DNA from: Comamonadaceae bacterium
GTDB taxonomy: Bacteria; Pseudomonadota; Gammaproteobacteria; Burkholderiales; Burkholderiaceae_C
Reading direction: 5' to 3'
Length of the DNA: 61,908 nt
NCBI GenBank assembly: GCA_947476465.1
Contig: CANJQN010000023.1
Location: 1 to 61,908, forward strand
Every line of letters begins with the position of its first letter. The stretch's first letter is position 1. Positions 39,638 through 50,244 of the stretch are shown one piece after another. Under the pieces are notes generated by a model that was not told where the DNA came from, made no database searches, and saw nothing but the letters and a program-made list of their open reading frames with translations. Position numbers and translations under genes: made by a program.

Positions 39638-39664
39638 CCCCGCCGTCTGCATTCAAAGGCGGGG
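39638..39664 (-). promoter_or_regulatory. Intercistronic hairpin between ugpB and ugpA
   Basis: CCCCGCC (39638-39644) and GGCGGGG (39658-39664) form a 7-bp GC-only stem with a 13-base loop, right after the ugpB stop in the direction of transcription. Such hairpins after a binding-protein gene commonly protect its mRNA and raise its level over the permeases; this is inferred by analogy. Confidence 0.5.
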
Positions 39665-39701
39665 CGTGTGGCGTTCGCGCGGCAGCCGCCAGGCGCGAGG
39701 G

Positions 39702-41027
39702 CTATCGACCCTTGTTGGCCTTTTCGAAGCGCTCGAGCAGTTCGTTGCCGCGTTTGACCACGGAATCGAGGGCTTCCTTGGACGTCTTCTTGCCGCTCCA
39801 GACCTGTTCGAGCTCTTCGTCCTCGATGGCCCTGATCTGTACGTAGTTGCCCAGGCGGATGCCGCGGCTCTTGTTGGTGACCTTGCGGACCATCTGCGTG
39901 ACGGCCACGTCGGTGCCGGGGTTCTGCTTGTAAAAGCCCGAGTCTTCGGTCAGCTTGTACGCGGCCATCGTGATGGGCAGGTAGCCGGTGCGCTTGTGGC
40001 TGGCCGCCTGGACCTCGGGGCTGGAGACGAAGGTGAAGAACTTGGCGACACCTTTGTATTCCTCGGCCTTCTTGCCGGACATCACCCACAGGCTGGCGCC
40101 GCCGATGACGGTGTTCTGCGGCGCGCCGGGCACGTCCGGGTAGTAGGGCAGGGGCGCCAGGCCGTAGGCGAACTTGGCGTTCTTGGCCACGTTGCCGTAA
40201 AAGCCCGACGACGTGTTGATCATGGCGCACTCGCCGGATACGAAGCTCGCCTCTGGCACATTACCGCGGCCTTTGTAGACGAACAGGCCCTGCTTGGCCA
40301 TGTTGCCCAGGTTCTCGATGTGGCGCACGTGCAGCGGCGAATTGATCTTCATGCGCGCGTCCAAGCCGGCCAGGCCGTTGCTTTTGGTCGCGAACTCCAC
40401 GTTATGCCAGGCCGAGAAGCTTTCCAGCTGGGTCCAGCCCTGCCAGGCCGTGGTGAACGGGCATTTGTGACCCGAAGCCTTGAGCTTTGCGGCGGCGAGC
40501 GTCACCTCAGGCCAGGTTGACGGCGCCTTGTCCGTGGGCAGGCCGGCGGCCTTGAAGGCGTCCTTGTTGAAATAAAAGACCGTGGTCGAGCTGTTCAAGG
40601 GAAAGCTCAACATCTGGCCGTTGGGTGCGGTGTAGTAGCCGGCGACAGCCGAGATATAGGCCGAGGGGTCGAACTTCTCGCCCGCGTCCTTCATGACCTT
40701 GCCCACCGGCACGATGGCGCCCTTGCTGGCCATCATGGTGGCCGTGCCCACTTCGAACACCTGCAGGATGTGTGGTGCGTTGCCGGCGCGGAAGGCCGCG
40801 ATCGACGCGGTCATGGACTCGTCGTAGCTGCCCTTGTAGGTCGGGATGATCCGGTAGGCCTTCTGGCTTTCATTGAACTGCTTGGCCAGATCGTTGACCC
40901 ATTCGTTGTTCACCGCGGTCATCGAGTGCCACCACTGAATGTCGGTCTGCGCCTGGGCAGGCGCGGCGATCAGCGTCGCGAACGCGCCGGCGGCAAGCGC
41001 GCTGCTCAATTTTTTCAGTGTTTTCAT
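39702..41027 (-). CDS. ugpB: Glycerol-3-phosphate-binding periplasmic protein
   Basis: 441 residues with a Sec signal peptide (MKTLKKLSSALAAGAFATLI, cleavage after APAQA). Family I solute-binding fold with DIQWWHSMTAVNNEWVNDLA at the mature start, PLNSSTTVFYFNKDAFKAAGL, and WVMSGKKAEEYKGVAKF. The gene order B-A-E-C-Q is the classical ugp order. It is preceded by AGGAGACCACGAG-type ribosome site and a 15-bp near-palindrome upstream. Confidence 0.93.
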   Translation of the reverse strand: MKTLKKLSSALAAGAFATLIAAPAQAQTDIQWWHSMTAVNNEWVNDLAKQFNESQKAYRIIPTYKGSYDESMTASIAAFRAGNAPHILQVFEVGTATMMASKGAIVPVGKVMKDAGEKFDPSAYISAVAGYYTAPNGQMLSFPLNSSTTVFYFNKDAFKAAGLPTDKAPSTWPEVTLAAAKLKASGHKCPFTTAWQGWTQLESFSAWHNVEFATKSNGLAGLDARMKINSPLHVRHIENLGNMAKQGLFVYKGRGNVPEASFVSGECAMINTSSGFYGNVAKNAKFAYGLAPLPYYPDVPGAPQNTVIGGASLWVMSGKKAEEYKGVAKFFTFVSSPEVQAASHKRTGYLPITMAAYKLTEDSGFYKQNPGTDVAVTQMVRKVTNKSRGIRLGNYVQIRAIEDEELEQVWSGKKTSKEALDSVVKRGNELLERFEKANKGR

Positions 41028-41069
41028 CTCGTGGTCTCCTGGGTTGAGCGGTTCAGCTTAAGGGCGTTT

Positions 41070-41084
41070 TGTGACAGTGACACA
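41070..41084. promoter_or_regulatory. 15-bp near-perfect palindrome upstream of ugpB
   Basis: TGTGACAGTGACACA reads nearly the same on both strands (mismatch at one symmetric pair only), 43 bases before ugpB and 134 before the divergent oxidoreductase gene. A likely operator. It also contains CTGTCAC on the minus strand, a PhoB half-site, but no second half-site at 11-base spacing is seen. Confidence 0.45.
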
Positions 41085-41217
41085 CTGCCAGACGCTACTC
41101 GTGCCCCGACCGGGTCTTCATAGGGATATCCCCGAGACCGCGCGTGGTCAGTGCGCTGCGGTACCATCCCCCTTCAGCCGCGCGATCGCATGCTTTCGGC
41201 TGAATTGCCTGCCTGCG

Positions 41218-44200
41218 ATGAACGCCCCCACCACGATCAATCACCTTCTCGCCGCCACCGACGCGCAGGCCCCCCGCCTGCGCGAGATTCCCTACAACTA
41301 CACCTCGTTCTCGGACCGCGAGATCGTGATCCGGCTGCTGGGGCTGCGCGCCTGGGAGGTTCTGTCCAAGCTGCGCGAAGAGCGCCACACCGGCCGGTCT
41401 GCCCGCATGCTGTACGAGGTGCTGGGCGACATCTGGGTGGTGCAGCGCAACCCCTACCTGCAGGACGACCTGCTGGACAACCCCAAGCGCCGCGCCCAGC
41501 TGGTCGATGCGTTGCACCATCGTCTGGCCGAGGTGGGCAAACGCCGCACGCCTGAGCACGACGCCGCGCGCGACGCCCTGGTCGGCGAGCTGCTGGCCGC
41601 CGCGCGGCAGGCGGTCGATGCGTTTGGCGCCAGCTTCGCGCAGGTGGCCGATCTGCGCCGGCGCAGCCAGCGTGTGCTGGGCCGCCTGACGGCCAAGGAC
41701 AACATCAAGTTCGACGGGCTGTCGCGCGTCTCGCACGTCACCGACGCCACCGACTGGCGCGTCGAATACCCCTTCGTCGTGCTCACTCCCGACACCGAAG
41801 CCGAGATGGCCGCCCTGGTGCGCGGCTGCTTCGAGATGGGGCTGACCATCATCCCGCGCGGCGGCGGCACCGGCTACACCGGCGGCGCCATTCCGCTCAC
41901 CTGGAAAAGCGCGGTGATCAACACCGAAAAGCTCGAGGCCATGACCGAGGTCGAGATGGTCGCCATCCCCGGCCACGCGCAGCCGGTGGCCACCGTCTGG
42001 ACCGAAGCCGGCGTGGTCACGCAGCGCGTGGCCGACGCCGCCGAGCGCGCCGGGTTCGTGTTTGCGGTCGACCCCACCTCGGCCGAGGCCTCTTGCATCG
42101 GCGGCAACATCGCCATGAACGCCGGCGGCAAGAAGGCGGTGCTCTGGGGCACGGCCCTGGACAACCTGGCCTCCTGGCGCATGGTCACCCCGCAGGCCGA
42201 GTGGCTGGAGGTGCATCGCCTGGACCACAACCTGGGCAAGATTCACGACGCGCAGGTCGCCACCTTTGAGCTGCGCTACTTCCCTGGCGATGCCAAGAAG
42301 ATCGACTGGAGCAAGCCCGCCCGCACCGAAACGCTGACCATCCCCGGCAAGACCTTCCGCAAGGAAGGCCTGGGCAAGGACGTCACCGACAAGTTCCTCT
42401 CGGGCCTGCCTGGCATCCAGAAAGAGGGCTGCGACGGCTTGATCACCAGCGCGCGCTGGGTGGTGCACCGCATGCCCGCGCACACCCGCACCGTGTGCAT
42501 GGAGTTCTTCGGTAATGCCAAGGACGCGGTGCCCAGCATCGTCGAGATCAAGGACTTCATGTTCGCCGAGCAGCGCCGCAGCGGCGTCGTGCTGGCCGGC
42601 CTGGAGCACCTGGACGACCGCTACCTCAAGGCGGTGGGCTACACCACCAAGTCCAAGCGCGCTGTGCTGCCCAAGATGGTGCTGGTGGGCGACATCGCCG
42701 GTGACGACGCCGACGCGGTGGCCCGTGTCACCTCCGAGGTGGTGCGCATCGCCAATTCGCGCAGCGGCGAGGGCTTTATTGCCGTCAGCCCCGAAGCGCG
42801 CAAGAAGTTCTGGCTGGACCGCAAGCGCACGGCCGCCATCAGCCGGCACACCAACGCCTTCAAGATCAACGAAGACGTCGTGATCCCGCTGCCGCGCATG
42901 GCCGAATACACCGACGGCATCGAGCGCATCAACATCGAGCTGAGCCTGGCCAACAAGCTCAAGCTGGTCGACGAGCTCGAGGCCTTCTTCAGCCGGGGCA
43001 CGCTGCCGCTGGGCAAGCACGACGATGCCAACGAGATCCCCTCGGCCGAATTGCTTGAGGACCGCGTCGGCCAGGCGCTGGCCCTGCTGGCCGATGTGCG
43101 TGCGCTGTGGCGCGGCTGGCTGGACAACGTCGACAAGCTGTTTCCGCAACTGCAAGACCACACCCTGCGCGCCAGCTGGAAGACCCAGATCCGCGCACCC
43201 CTGCAGCAGATCTTCGGCGGCCAGGCTTTCCAGGGCATCCTGGACGAGGCCACCGCCATCCACAAGCGCGTGCTCAAGGGCCGGGTGTGGGCGGCGCTGC
43301 ACATGCACGCCGGCGACGGCAATGTGCACACCAACATCCCGGTCAACAGCGACGACTACGCCATGCTGCAGTCGGCCCATGAGGCGGTCAAACGCATCAT
43401 GACGCTGGCCCGCGCGCTCAATGGCGTGATCTCGGGCGAGCACGGCATCGGCATCACCAAGCTCGAGTTTCTCACCGACGAAGAGCTGAAACCGTTTGCT
43501 GACTACAAGCAGCGTGTGGACCCCGAGGGCCGCTTCAACAAGGGCAAGCTGCTGCGCCACGCGCAGGCCGATTCGGCCACCTCGGTCTACGCCGACCTGA
43601 CCAACGCCTACACGCCCAGCTTCGGGCTGATGGGGCATGAGTCGATCATCATGCAGCAGTCGGACATCGGCGCCATCGCCGACAGCGTCAAGGACTGCAT
43701 GCGCTGCGGCAAGTGCAAACCGGTGTGCGCCACCCACGTGCCGCGCGCCAACCTGCTGTACAGCCCGCGCAACAAGATCCTGGCCACCTCGCTGCTGGTC
43801 GAGGCCTTCCTGTACGAGGAGCAGACCCGCCGGGGCGTGTCGATCAAGCACTGGGAAGAGTTCGAGGACGTGGCCGACCACTGCACTGTGTGTCACAAGT
43901 GCGAGAGCCCCTGCCCGGTCAAGATCGATTTCGGCGATGTGTCGATGAACATGCGCAACCTGCTGCGCAAGATGGGGAAAAAGAGCTTTCGCCCCGGCAA
44001 CGCCGCGGCCATGTTCATGCTCAACGCCACCAACCCCCAGACCATCAAGCTGGTGCGCTCGGCCATGGTGGGCGTGGGCTTCAAGGCGCAACGCCTGGCC
44101 AGCGACCTGCTGCGCGGCTTCGCGCGCAAGCAGACGGCCAAGCCGCCGTCTACCCACGGCACGGCGCCCATCAAAGAGCAGGTGATCCACTTCATCAACA

Positions 44201-45108
44201 AGAAGCTGCCGGGCGGCCTGCCCAAGAAGACGGCGCGGGCGCTGCTGGACATCGAGGACAAGGACTACGTCCCGATCATCCGCGACCCCAAGGCCACCAC
44301 CAGCGAATCGGAGGCGGTGTTCTATTTCCCCGGCTGCGGCTCCGAGCGCCTGTTCTCTCAGGTGGGCCTGGCCACGCAGGCCATGCTCTGGCATGCCGGC
44401 GTACAGACCGTTCTGCCGCCGGGATACCTGTGCTGCGGCTACCCGCAGCGCGGCTCGGGCCAGTTCGACAAGGCCGAGAAGATGATCACCGACAACCGGG
44501 TGCTGTTCCACCGCGTGGCCAACACGCTGAACTACCTGGACATCAACACGGTGGTGGTGTCCTGCGGCACCTGCTACGACCAGCTGCAGGGCTACGAATT
44601 CGACAAGATCTTCCCCGGCTGCCGGATCATCGACATCCATGAGTACCTCATGGAAAAGGGCTACAAGCTGGCCGGCAAGGACAGCTACCTCTATCACGAC
44701 CCCTGCCACTCGCCGCTCAAGCTGCAGGAGCCGATGAAGACCGTGAAGGCTTTGGTGGGTGAGAACGTGCTCAAGTCCGAACGCTGCTGTGGCGAGTCGG
44801 GCACGCTGGGCGTCACCCGGCCAGACATCTCCACCCAGATCCGCTTTCGCAAGGAAGAAGAGCTGCGAGCAGACGAGGCGGCATTGCGTGCGTCCACCGA
44901 CGTGGGCGCGCAGGGCAACGTGAAAATCCTCACCAGCTGCCCCAGCTGCCTGCAGGGTCTGTCGCGCTACGGCAATGACCTGAACAACGGCCTGCTCGAG
45001 GCCGACTACATCGTCGTCGAGATGGCCAACCAGCTGCTGGGCGCCGACTGGATGCCCAAGTATGTGCAGGCCGCCAACCAGGGCGGGATCGAGCGGGTGC
45101 TGGTCTGA
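41218..45108 (+). CDS. DUF3683 FAD-linked / Fe-S oxidoreductase, fused Dld-GlpC type
   Basis: 1296 residues from ATG 41218. Order: DUF3683 (~1-175); PCMH FAD-binding domain (~175-400, [15 protein letters not shown]); FAD-linked oxidase C-domain with [15 protein letters not shown] near 697; two 4Fe-4S clusters [11 protein letters not shown] (~827) and [11 protein letters not shown] (~888); CCG domains ([10 protein letters not shown] ~1036, [10 protein letters not shown] ~1071, DPCHSPLK ~1160, CCGESGTLG ~1189). Oxidises a 2-hydroxy acid such as D-lactate or glycolate and passes electrons to quinone, at the inner membrane; the substrate is inferred. The HIT gene starts inside its stop. Confidence 0.93.
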   Translation: MNAPTTINHLLAATDAQAPRLREIPYNYTSFSDREIVIRLLGLRAWEVLSKLREERHTGRSARMLYEVLGDIWVVQRNPYLQDDLLDNPKRRAQLVDALHHRLAEVGKRRTPEHDAARDALVGELLAAARQAVDAFGASFAQVADLRRRSQRVLGRLTAKDNIKFDGLSRVSHVTDATDWRVEYPFVVLTPDTEAEMAALVRGCFEMGLTIIPRGGGTGYTGGAIPLTWKSAVINTEKLEAMTEVEMVAIPGHAQPVATVWTEAGVVTQRVADAAERAGFVFAVDPTSAEASCIGGNIAMNAGGKKAVLWGTALDNLASWRMVTPQAEWLEVHRLDHNLGKIHDAQVATFELRYFPGDAKKIDWSKPARTETLTIPGKTFRKEGLGKDVTDKFLSGLPGIQKEGCDGLITSARWVVHRMPAHTRTVCMEFFGNAKDAVPSIVEIKDFMFAEQRRSGVVLAGLEHLDDRYLKAVGYTTKSKRAVLPKMVLVGDIAGDDADAVARVTSEVVRIANSRSGEGFIAVSPEARKKFWLDRKRTAAISRHTNAFKINEDVVIPLPRMAEYTDGIERINIELSLANKLKLVDELEAFFSRGTLPLGKHDDANEIPSAELLEDRVGQALALLADVRALWRGWLDNVDKLFPQLQDHTLRASWKTQIRAPLQQIFGGQAFQGILDEATAIHKRVLKGRVWAALHMHAGDGNVHTNIPVNSDDYAMLQSAHEAVKRIMTLARALNGVISGEHGIGITKLEFLTDEELKPFADYKQRVDPEGRFNKGKLLRHAQADSATSVYADLTNAYTPSFGLMGHESIIMQQSDIGAIADSVKDCMRCGKCKPVCATHVPRANLLYSPRNKILATSLLVEAFLYEEQTRRGVSIKHWEEFEDVADHCTVCHKCESPCPVKIDFGDVSMNMRNLLRKMGKKSFRPGNAAAMFMLNATNPQTIKLVRSAMVGVGFKAQRLASDLLRGFARKQTAKPPSTHGTAPIKEQVIHFINKKLPGGLPKKTARALLDIEDKDYVPIIRDPKATTSESEAVFYFPGCGSERLFSQVGLATQAMLWHAGVQTVLPPGYLCCGYPQRGSGQFDKAEKMITDNRVLFHRVANTLNYLDINTVVVSCGTCYDQLQGYEFDKIFPGCRIIDIHEYLMEKGYKLAGKDSYLYHDPCHSPLKLQEPMKTVKALVGENVLKSERCCGESGTLGVTRPDISTQIRFRKEEELRADEAALRASTDVGAQGNVKILTSCPSCLQGLSRYGNDLNNGLLEADYIVVEMANQLLGADWMPKYVQAANQGGIERVLV

Positions 45109-45545
45109 TGGGCGGCGTGGCGGGCTGCGTGTTTTGCGAAGGCGAGGGCGGCCGGCTGGTGCTGCGCACGCCGCGCTTTCGCCTCATTCACGCCGGTGAG
45201 GCCGGGTTTCCCGGGTTCTACCGATTGGTGTGGAACACGCACGTCGCCGAGTTTTCCGACCTGCCACGCGAGGACCGCATCGCCTGCACCGACGCGCTGG
45301 CCTTGGTGGAGGAGGCGATGCGGGCACACCTTCAGCCCGGCAAGATCAACCTGGCGGCCCTTGGCAACATGGTTGCGCACCTGCACTGGCACCTGATCGC
45401 CCGCTATGCGTGGGACACGCATTTCCCGGCGCCGGTGTGGGCTGCGGCTACGCGCGAGGCTGCGGCCGAGCGGCTGGCCGAGGTGGCGGCACGGCTGCCG
45501 GCGCTCGAAGACGAGCTTCGCAGCCGGTTCGCGAACATCGCTTGA
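45108..45545 (+). CDS. HIT-family nucleotide-binding protein
   Basis: 145 residues. The histidine triad is HLHWHLIARY near 89-98 (HxHxH), preceded by GNMVA. An N-terminal CxxC (CVFCEGEGG) may bind zinc. HIT proteins hydrolyse nucleoside phosphoramidates or dinucleoside polyphosphates. ATG 45108 overlaps the oxidoreductase stop (TGATG). It heads a run toward ubiE. Confidence 0.9.
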   Translation: MGGVAGCVFCEGEGGRLVLRTPRFRLIHAGEAGFPGFYRLVWNTHVAEFSDLPREDRIACTDALALVEEAMRAHLQPGKINLAALGNMVAHLHWHLIARYAWDTHFPAPVWAAATREAAAERLAEVAARLPALEDELRSRFANIA

Positions 45546-45570
45546 ATGTGTTGATCCCGATATACCTCGC

Positions 45571-45600
45571 TCCTGGTTCCCCGCCTTCGCGGGGATGACG
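45571..45600. repeat. REP-like interspersed palindrome
   Basis: CCCCGC-CTTC-GCGGGG (45579-45594) within TCCTGGTTCCCC...GGATGACG is the type of short palindromic repeat scattered through many proteobacterial genomes. It lies between the HIT and DUF971 genes and may also end transcription weakly. One copy is seen in this window. Confidence 0.5.
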
Positions 45601-45627
45601 ACTGTTGCATACCCCGAGAATCCCCCC

Positions 45628-46041
45628 ATGGCAGGCTTGACTCCCGACACTCCCACCCCCGCATCGCTGACCTTGCACGGGCAGTCACGCGTGCTGGAAA
45701 TCTCGTTTTCCGACGGCGCCCACTTTCGCATTCCCTTCGAGCTGATGCGCGTGTATTCACCCTCGGCCGAGGTCAAGGGCCACGGCCCCGGCCAGGAGGT
45801 GCTGCAGACTGGCAAGCGCGGCGTGAGCGTGGTCACCCTGGAGCCGGTGGGCAACTACGCCGTCAAGCCGACCTTCTCCGATGGCCATGACAGCGGCCTT
45901 TTTTCCTGGGACTACCTCTACTTCCTGGGCGCTCAGCAAGAGCGGCTGTGGCGAGAGTACGAAGCGCGGCTGACCCACGCGGGCGTCTCGCGCGATGCCG
46001 ACATGCCGGCTGCGGCGGGCAAGTCCTGCGGCAGCCATTGA
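45628..46041 (+). CDS. DUF971 family protein
   Basis: 137 residues from ATG 45628 (MAGLTPDTPTPASLTLHG). The DUF971 domain (also the N-terminal zinc/recognition part of gamma-butyrobetaine hydroxylases) covers ~15-110: LEISFSDGAHFRIPFELMRV, VVTLEPVGNYAVKPTFSDGH, GLFSWDYLYFLG. Often encoded before ubiE in Burkholderiales, as here, and proposed to link to Fe-S or quinone metabolism. Molecular function not established. Confidence 0.9.
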   Translation: MAGLTPDTPTPASLTLHGQSRVLEISFSDGAHFRIPFELMRVYSPSAEVKGHGPGQEVLQTGKRGVSVVTLEPVGNYAVKPTFSDGHDSGLFSWDYLYFLGAQQERLWREYEARLTHAGVSRDADMPAAAGKSCGSH

Positions 46042-46165
46042 GCCAAGCGCACGCGCCACCGGCAGCCAGGTGTGTGGCGCCATCCTGACAGCGCCGACAG
46101 AATTCCCCCTTCACTGCGCACGGCCGTTCGTGTGCACGGCATGACTTTGTCCTAGCATCCACCCT

Positions 46166-46897
46166 ATGAGCAATACGGATTTCGGCTTCCAGCAAGTCGA
46201 TGAAAGAGAAAAGGCGCGGCGCGTTCGCGGCGTGTTCGACTCCGTGGCCTCGCGTTATGACCTCATGAACGATCTGATGTCGGCCGGCCTGCATCGGGCC
46301 TGGAAGGCCTACACGGTCATGGTGGCCAACCTGCGGCCGGGCCAGCGTGTGCTCGACATCGCCGGCGGCACGGGTGACCTGGCGCTGGCCTTCGCCAAGC
46401 GGGTGGGCCCCACCGGCCAGGTGGTCCATACCGACATCAACGAAACCATGCTGCGCACCGGCCGCGATCGCCTGATCGATGCCGGCGTGGTGCTGCCCAC
46501 GGTGGTCTGCGACGCCGAGCGCCTGCCGTTCCCCGATGCCAGCTTCGACCGGGTCAGCGTCGCCTTCGGGCTGCGCAACATGACCCACAAGAGCGAGGCG
46601 CTCAAGGAAATGGCGCGGGTGCTGCGCCCCAGCGGCAAGTTGCTGGTGCTTGAGTTTTCACGGGTGGCCCAGCCGCTGCGCAAGGTCTACGACTGGTATT
46701 CGTTCAAGGTACTGCCACAGCTGGGCAAGCTGGTGGCCAAAGACGCCGACAGTTACCGCTACCTGGCGGAGTCGATTCGCATGCATCCGGACCAGGACAC
46801 GCTCAAGACCATGATGAAGGAAAGCGGTTTCGGCCATGTGGACTATCACAACATGACGGGCGGCGTGGTCGCATTACATGTTGGAATCCGGTGCTGA
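46166..46897 (+). CDS. ubiE: Ubiquinone/menaquinone biosynthesis C-methyltransferase
   Basis: 243 residues with UbiE signatures: [24 protein letters not shown] motif [16 protein letters not shown], and post-motif [20 protein letters not shown] (UbiE signature). Methylates the ring of the quinone precursor with SAM. It leads to Tim44-like, ubiJ and ubiB downstream: a ubiquinone cluster usual in Burkholderiales. Confidence 0.97.
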   Translation: MSNTDFGFQQVDEREKARRVRGVFDSVASRYDLMNDLMSAGLHRAWKAYTVMVANLRPGQRVLDIAGGTGDLALAFAKRVGPTGQVVHTDINETMLRTGRDRLIDAGVVLPTVVCDAERLPFPDASFDRVSVAFGLRNMTHKSEALKEMARVLRPSGKLLVLEFSRVAQPLRKVYDWYSFKVLPQLGKLVAKDADSYRYLAESIRMHPDQDTLKTMMKESGFGHVDYHNMTGGVVALHVGIRC

Positions 46898-46934
46898 TGC
46901 CCCCATCTACGACATTTAACGGAGACGAAACGCA

Positions 46935-47936
46935 ATGAAACTTTGGACCATAGCTCTCGCAGGGGTGCTGGCGCTGGGCGCGCTCGATGCCGAGGCCGCG
47001 CGCCGGCTGGGCGGCGGCGGAAGCATCGGCAAGCAATCCGGCAACGTCACGCAGCGTCAGGCAACGCCGCCGGCGCAGCAGCCCGCGCAAGGCGCGCCGG
47101 CCACGCAGCAGTCCGCCACGGCAGCCAAACCGGCCACGCCCGCGGCGGCCGCGGCACCGCGCCGCCCGTGGGGCGCCATGCTGGGCGGGCTGGCCGCCGG
47201 CCTGGGGCTGGCCTGGCTGGCACATTCGTTGGGCCTGGGCGCCGAGTTCGGCCAGTTCCTGATGTTCGCGCTGCTGGCGCTGGTCATCATGGTCGTCATC
47301 GGCGCCGTGATGCGCGCTCGCCGCAATGCGGCGGGTGCCGCCGCCCCGATGGGCCGACCGCTGGCCTTTGAGGGCGCCGGCGCCTCGGTGCCCGAGCAGG
47401 CCACCGCGCCGCGCCAGTACAGCCCGGACAAGGTCGGCAACGACGCCTCCGCCCGTCCCTGGGAGCACAGCGGCGGCTCGGGCCTGCAGATCGGCTCGGC
47501 CGTCGGCGGCGCCGGCTCGTCGCTGGGCGGTGCGCAGGGCTGGGTCATTCCGGCCGGATTCGACGTGGCCGGCTTCGTCGATGCGGCCAAGCGCAACTTC
47601 GTGACCCTGCAAGACGCCTGGGACCGCGCCGACTTCGACATGCTGCGGTCCATGATGACCGACGAGATGGTGGGCGAGATCCGCAGCCAGTTGGCCGAGC
47701 GCGAAGCCCAGCGTGGCGGCACCCAGCCGAACAAGACCGACGTGGTCATGCTCGAAGCACAGCTGCTGGGCGTCGAGGAACTGCCCGACGGCTACCTGGC
47801 CAGCGTGGAGTTCTCCGGCATGATCCGCGAGGAGCCCTCGGCAGGCCCCAGCCCCTTCCGTGAGGTCTGGAACATGAGCAAGGCCAAGGGCGACGCTTCG
47901 GGCTGGCTGGTCGCCGGGGTCCAGGCGCTGCAGTGA
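46935..47936 (+). CDS. Tim44-like domain membrane protein
   Basis: 333 residues. Signal peptide (MKLWTIALAGVLALGALDAE), then a low-complexity Ala/Pro/Gln segment (~40-82), two membrane segments (~84-128: GGLAAGLGLAWLAHSLG and FLMFALLALVIMVVIGAVM), and a Tim44-like domain from ~210 (FDVAGFVDAAKRNFVTLQDA...DFDMLRSMMTDEM). It lies between ubiE and ubiJ. Probably an inner-membrane protein with a lipid- or protein-binding domain; its role is unproven. Confidence 0.88.
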   Translation: MKLWTIALAGVLALGALDAEAARRLGGGGSIGKQSGNVTQRQATPPAQQPAQGAPATQQSATAAKPATPAAAAAPRRPWGAMLGGLAAGLGLAWLAHSLGLGAEFGQFLMFALLALVIMVVIGAVMRARRNAAGAAAPMGRPLAFEGAGASVPEQATAPRQYSPDKVGNDASARPWEHSGGSGLQIGSAVGGAGSSLGGAQGWVIPAGFDVAGFVDAAKRNFVTLQDAWDRADFDMLRSMMTDEMVGEIRSQLAEREAQRGGTQPNKTDVVMLEAQLLGVEELPDGYLASVEFSGMIREEPSAGPSPFREVWNMSKAKGDASGWLVAGVQALQ

Positions 47937-47975
47937 CGCGATAGCCGTGGCCCTGTCATTCCATAATGACGGGCT

Positions 47976-48554
47976 ATGGCGTCAACGTCCCCCTTTCCCT
48001 TCCTGGACACCCTGATCGACCGCGTCGGTCAGGCCCTCCAGCCGCCACCGTGGTTCGTGCTGGAGGTCCAGCGCCGTCTGGTGCTCATGGTCAACCATGT
48101 GTTGATGCAAGAGCAAGAGGCGCAGACCCGCTTGCGCAATCACGCGGGCTGCGTGGTTCAGGCTTCCTGGCGCCAGTTCGATCTGAGCCTTCAGGTGACC
48201 CCGGCTGGCCTGTTCGACCTGGCCGAGGCCGCTGCCACCCCCGACCTCACCCTCGCCCTCACGCAGGATTCGCCTGTCGAATTGACCCGCACCGCCCTGC
48301 GCGGCGACAAGCCGCCCGTGCTGATCTCGGGCGGCGTGCAGTTCGCCGCCGAGATCAACTGGGTGGTCGAGCATGTGCGCTGGGATGTCGAGGAAGACCT
48401 CTCTCGCCTGCTGGGCGATGCCCCGGCCCATGCCCTGGCCGAGGGGGCGCGCGGCGTAGCTGCCGCGCTGCGCCGCTTCGCCGGCGATCGTCGTGCGAGC
48501 GGGCAGGGTGGGCCCGGCGGGCAGGACGGGCCTGACGCGGGCGGCGCCCGATGA
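47976..48554 (+). CDS. ubiJ: Ubiquinone biosynthesis accessory factor UbiJ (SCP2-like)
   Basis: 192 residues. An SCP2-type lipid-binding fold at ~20-130 ([40 protein letters not shown]). UbiJ binds the hydrophobic quinone intermediates for the Ubi complex. Its stop overlaps the ubiB start (ATGA), and the C-terminus is Gly-rich. Position between ubiE and ubiB supports the assignment. Confidence 0.9.
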   Translation: MASTSPFPFLDTLIDRVGQALQPPPWFVLEVQRRLVLMVNHVLMQEQEAQTRLRNHAGCVVQASWRQFDLSLQVTPAGLFDLAEAAATPDLTLALTQDSPVELTRTALRGDKPPVLISGGVQFAAEINWVVEHVRWDVEEDLSRLLGDAPAHALAEGARGVAAALRRFAGDRRASGQGGPGGQDGPDAGGAR

Positions 48555-50113
48555 GGCGCTACCTTCGGGCCGCGTTCATCCTGCTGATCGTCCTGCGTTA
48601 CGGGCTGGACGATCTATTTCTGCGCAGTTTCCGCCGGCCCCTGCTGGCACGTCTGGCCGGTGTGCTCAGCTTCGGCCGCGACCTGCGGGCCCCGCGCGGC
48701 CAGCGCCTGCGGCTGGCGCTCGAGCGGCTGGGCCCGATCTTCGTGAAGCTGGGGCAGGTGCTGTCCACCCGGCGCGACCTGTTGCCCCCCGACGTGGCCG
48801 ACGAACTCGCCCGCCTGCAAGACCAGGTGCCGCCCTTTGCGCCGGCCGTGGCGATGGCCACCATCGAGCGCGCCTTCGGCCGGCCGGTTGACGAGATCTT
48901 CGCCAGCTTCGACCGCGAGCCGGTCGCCAGCGCCTCGATCGCCCAGGTGCATTTCGCCACCCTGCGTTTGCGCAACGGCGATTTGCGCGACGTGGCGGTG
49001 AAGGTGCTGCGCCCCGGCATGCTGGAGGTGATCGAGAAAGACCTGGACCTCATGCGCCTGCTGGCCGGCTGGATGGAGCGGCTGTCGGCCGACGCCCGGC
49101 GCCTCAAGCCCCGCGAGGTGGTCTGGGAGTTCAACAAGTACCTGCACGACGAGCTCGACCTGCTGCGCGAGGCGGCCAACGCCGCGCAGCTGCGCCGCAA
49201 CATGGTCAGCCTGGATCTGGTGATGATCCCCGAGATGTTCTGGGACTTCTGCCACCCCGAGGTCATCGTGATGGAGCGCATGGTGGGGGTTCCGATCAGC
49301 CAGACGCAGCGGCTGGTCGAGGCCGGGGTCGACCTGCGCCGCCTCGCACGGGATGGCGTCACCATTTTTTTCACCCAGGTGTTTCGCGACGGCTTTTTCC
49401 ACGCCGACATGCACCCGGGCAACATCCAGGTGAGCGTGGCGCCCGGCACCGTGGGCCGCTACATCTCGCTCGATTTCGGCATCATCGGCACCCTGACCGA
49501 GTTCGACAAGGAGTACCTGGCGCAGAACTTCACCGCCTTCTTCCGGCGCGACTACAAGCGCGTGGCCGAGTTGCACATCGAGTCGGGCTGGGTTCCGGCG
49601 GAGACCCGCGTCGACGAGCTCGAATCGGCCATCCGCGCCGTCTGCGAGCCTTACTTCGACCGGCCGCTGCGCGAGATATCGCTGGGCATGGTCCTGATGC
49701 GCCTGTTCCAGACCTCGCGGCGCTTTCATGTCGAGATCCAACCGCAGCTGGTGCTGCTGCAAAAGACGCTGCTCAACATCGAAGGCCTGGGCCGCCAGCT
49801 CGACCCCGAGCTGGACCTGTGGAGTACCGCGCGGCCCTTCCTGGAGCGCTGGATGATGGAGCAGGTGGGGCCCCAGAAGCTGTGGGCCGAACTCAAGTCT
49901 CAGGCGCCGCGCTACGCCAAGCTGCTGCCCGACCTGCCGCGCCTGCTGCACGACTACCTGCGGCAGCACCGGGGCGCCGACGACCGCCGCGAGCTGCGGG
50001 AGCTGCTGCACGAACAGCGCCGAACCAACCGCCTGCTGCAGACGGCGCTTTACGTTGGTCTGGGTTTTGCTTTGGGCTTGTTGGCCATGCTGGTGGTCAC
50101 CCGGCTGGCCTAG
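48551..50113 (+). CDS. ubiB: Ubiquinone biosynthesis regulatory protein kinase UbiB
   Basis: 520 residues of the ADCK/UbiB atypical kinase family. Seen: KxGQ motif [17 protein letters not shown], the Ala-rich nucleotide loop [20 protein letters not shown], catalytic [10 protein letters not shown] and DFG-like SLDFGIIG, and C-terminal membrane segments ([15 protein letters not shown]). Needed for ubiquinone synthesis, at the inner membrane, as an ATPase. It is the last gene of the ubi cluster. Confidence 0.97.
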   Translation: MRRYLRAAFILLIVLRYGLDDLFLRSFRRPLLARLAGVLSFGRDLRAPRGQRLRLALERLGPIFVKLGQVLSTRRDLLPPDVADELARLQDQVPPFAPAVAMATIERAFGRPVDEIFASFDREPVASASIAQVHFATLRLRNGDLRDVAVKVLRPGMLEVIEKDLDLMRLLAGWMERLSADARRLKPREVVWEFNKYLHDELDLLREAANAAQLRRNMVSLDLVMIPEMFWDFCHPEVIVMERMVGVPISQTQRLVEAGVDLRRLARDGVTIFFTQVFRDGFFHADMHPGNIQVSVAPGTVGRYISLDFGIIGTLTEFDKEYLAQNFTAFFRRDYKRVAELHIESGWVPAETRVDELESAIRAVCEPYFDRPLREISLGMVLMRLFQTSRRFHVEIQPQLVLLQKTLLNIEGLGRQLDPELDLWSTARPFLERWMMEQVGPQKLWAELKSQAPRYAKLLPDLPRLLHDYLRQHRGADDRRELRELLHEQRRTNRLLQTALYVGLGFALGLLAMLVVTRLA

Positions 50114-50151
50114 GGCCTGTTCGCACTTGCAAGAACAGTGTGAACAGGCCC
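50113..50151 (+). terminator. Long inverted repeat at the ubiB 3' end
   Basis: GGGCCTGTTCGCAC (50113-50126) and GTGTGAACAGGCCC (50138-50151) form a 14-bp stem with one mismatch and an 11-base loop, beginning at the last base of the ubiB stop. No U run follows, so termination is likely but not certain. Confidence 0.6.
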
Positions 50152-50244
50152 GAGCTGCGCTGAACTGAACCATAATCGCGCGCAAATTCGCGTTTTGCGG
50201 TTCGTGTTTCGTCCTTCGTCCCTCGCACCTCGGAGAACCCTTCC

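Noticed and set aside
41064..41090. A PhoB box before ugpB
   Set aside because: Only one CTGTCAC-like half-site; the second at 11-base spacing is absent. The near-palindrome explains the sequence better.
41095..44709. A very long minus-strand reading frame opposite the DUF3683 oxidoreductase
   Set aside because: It is the antisense shadow of a gene with clear FAD and Fe-S motifs; its translation is Val/Leu/His/Arg/Gly-rich with no domain. High GC makes such frames common.
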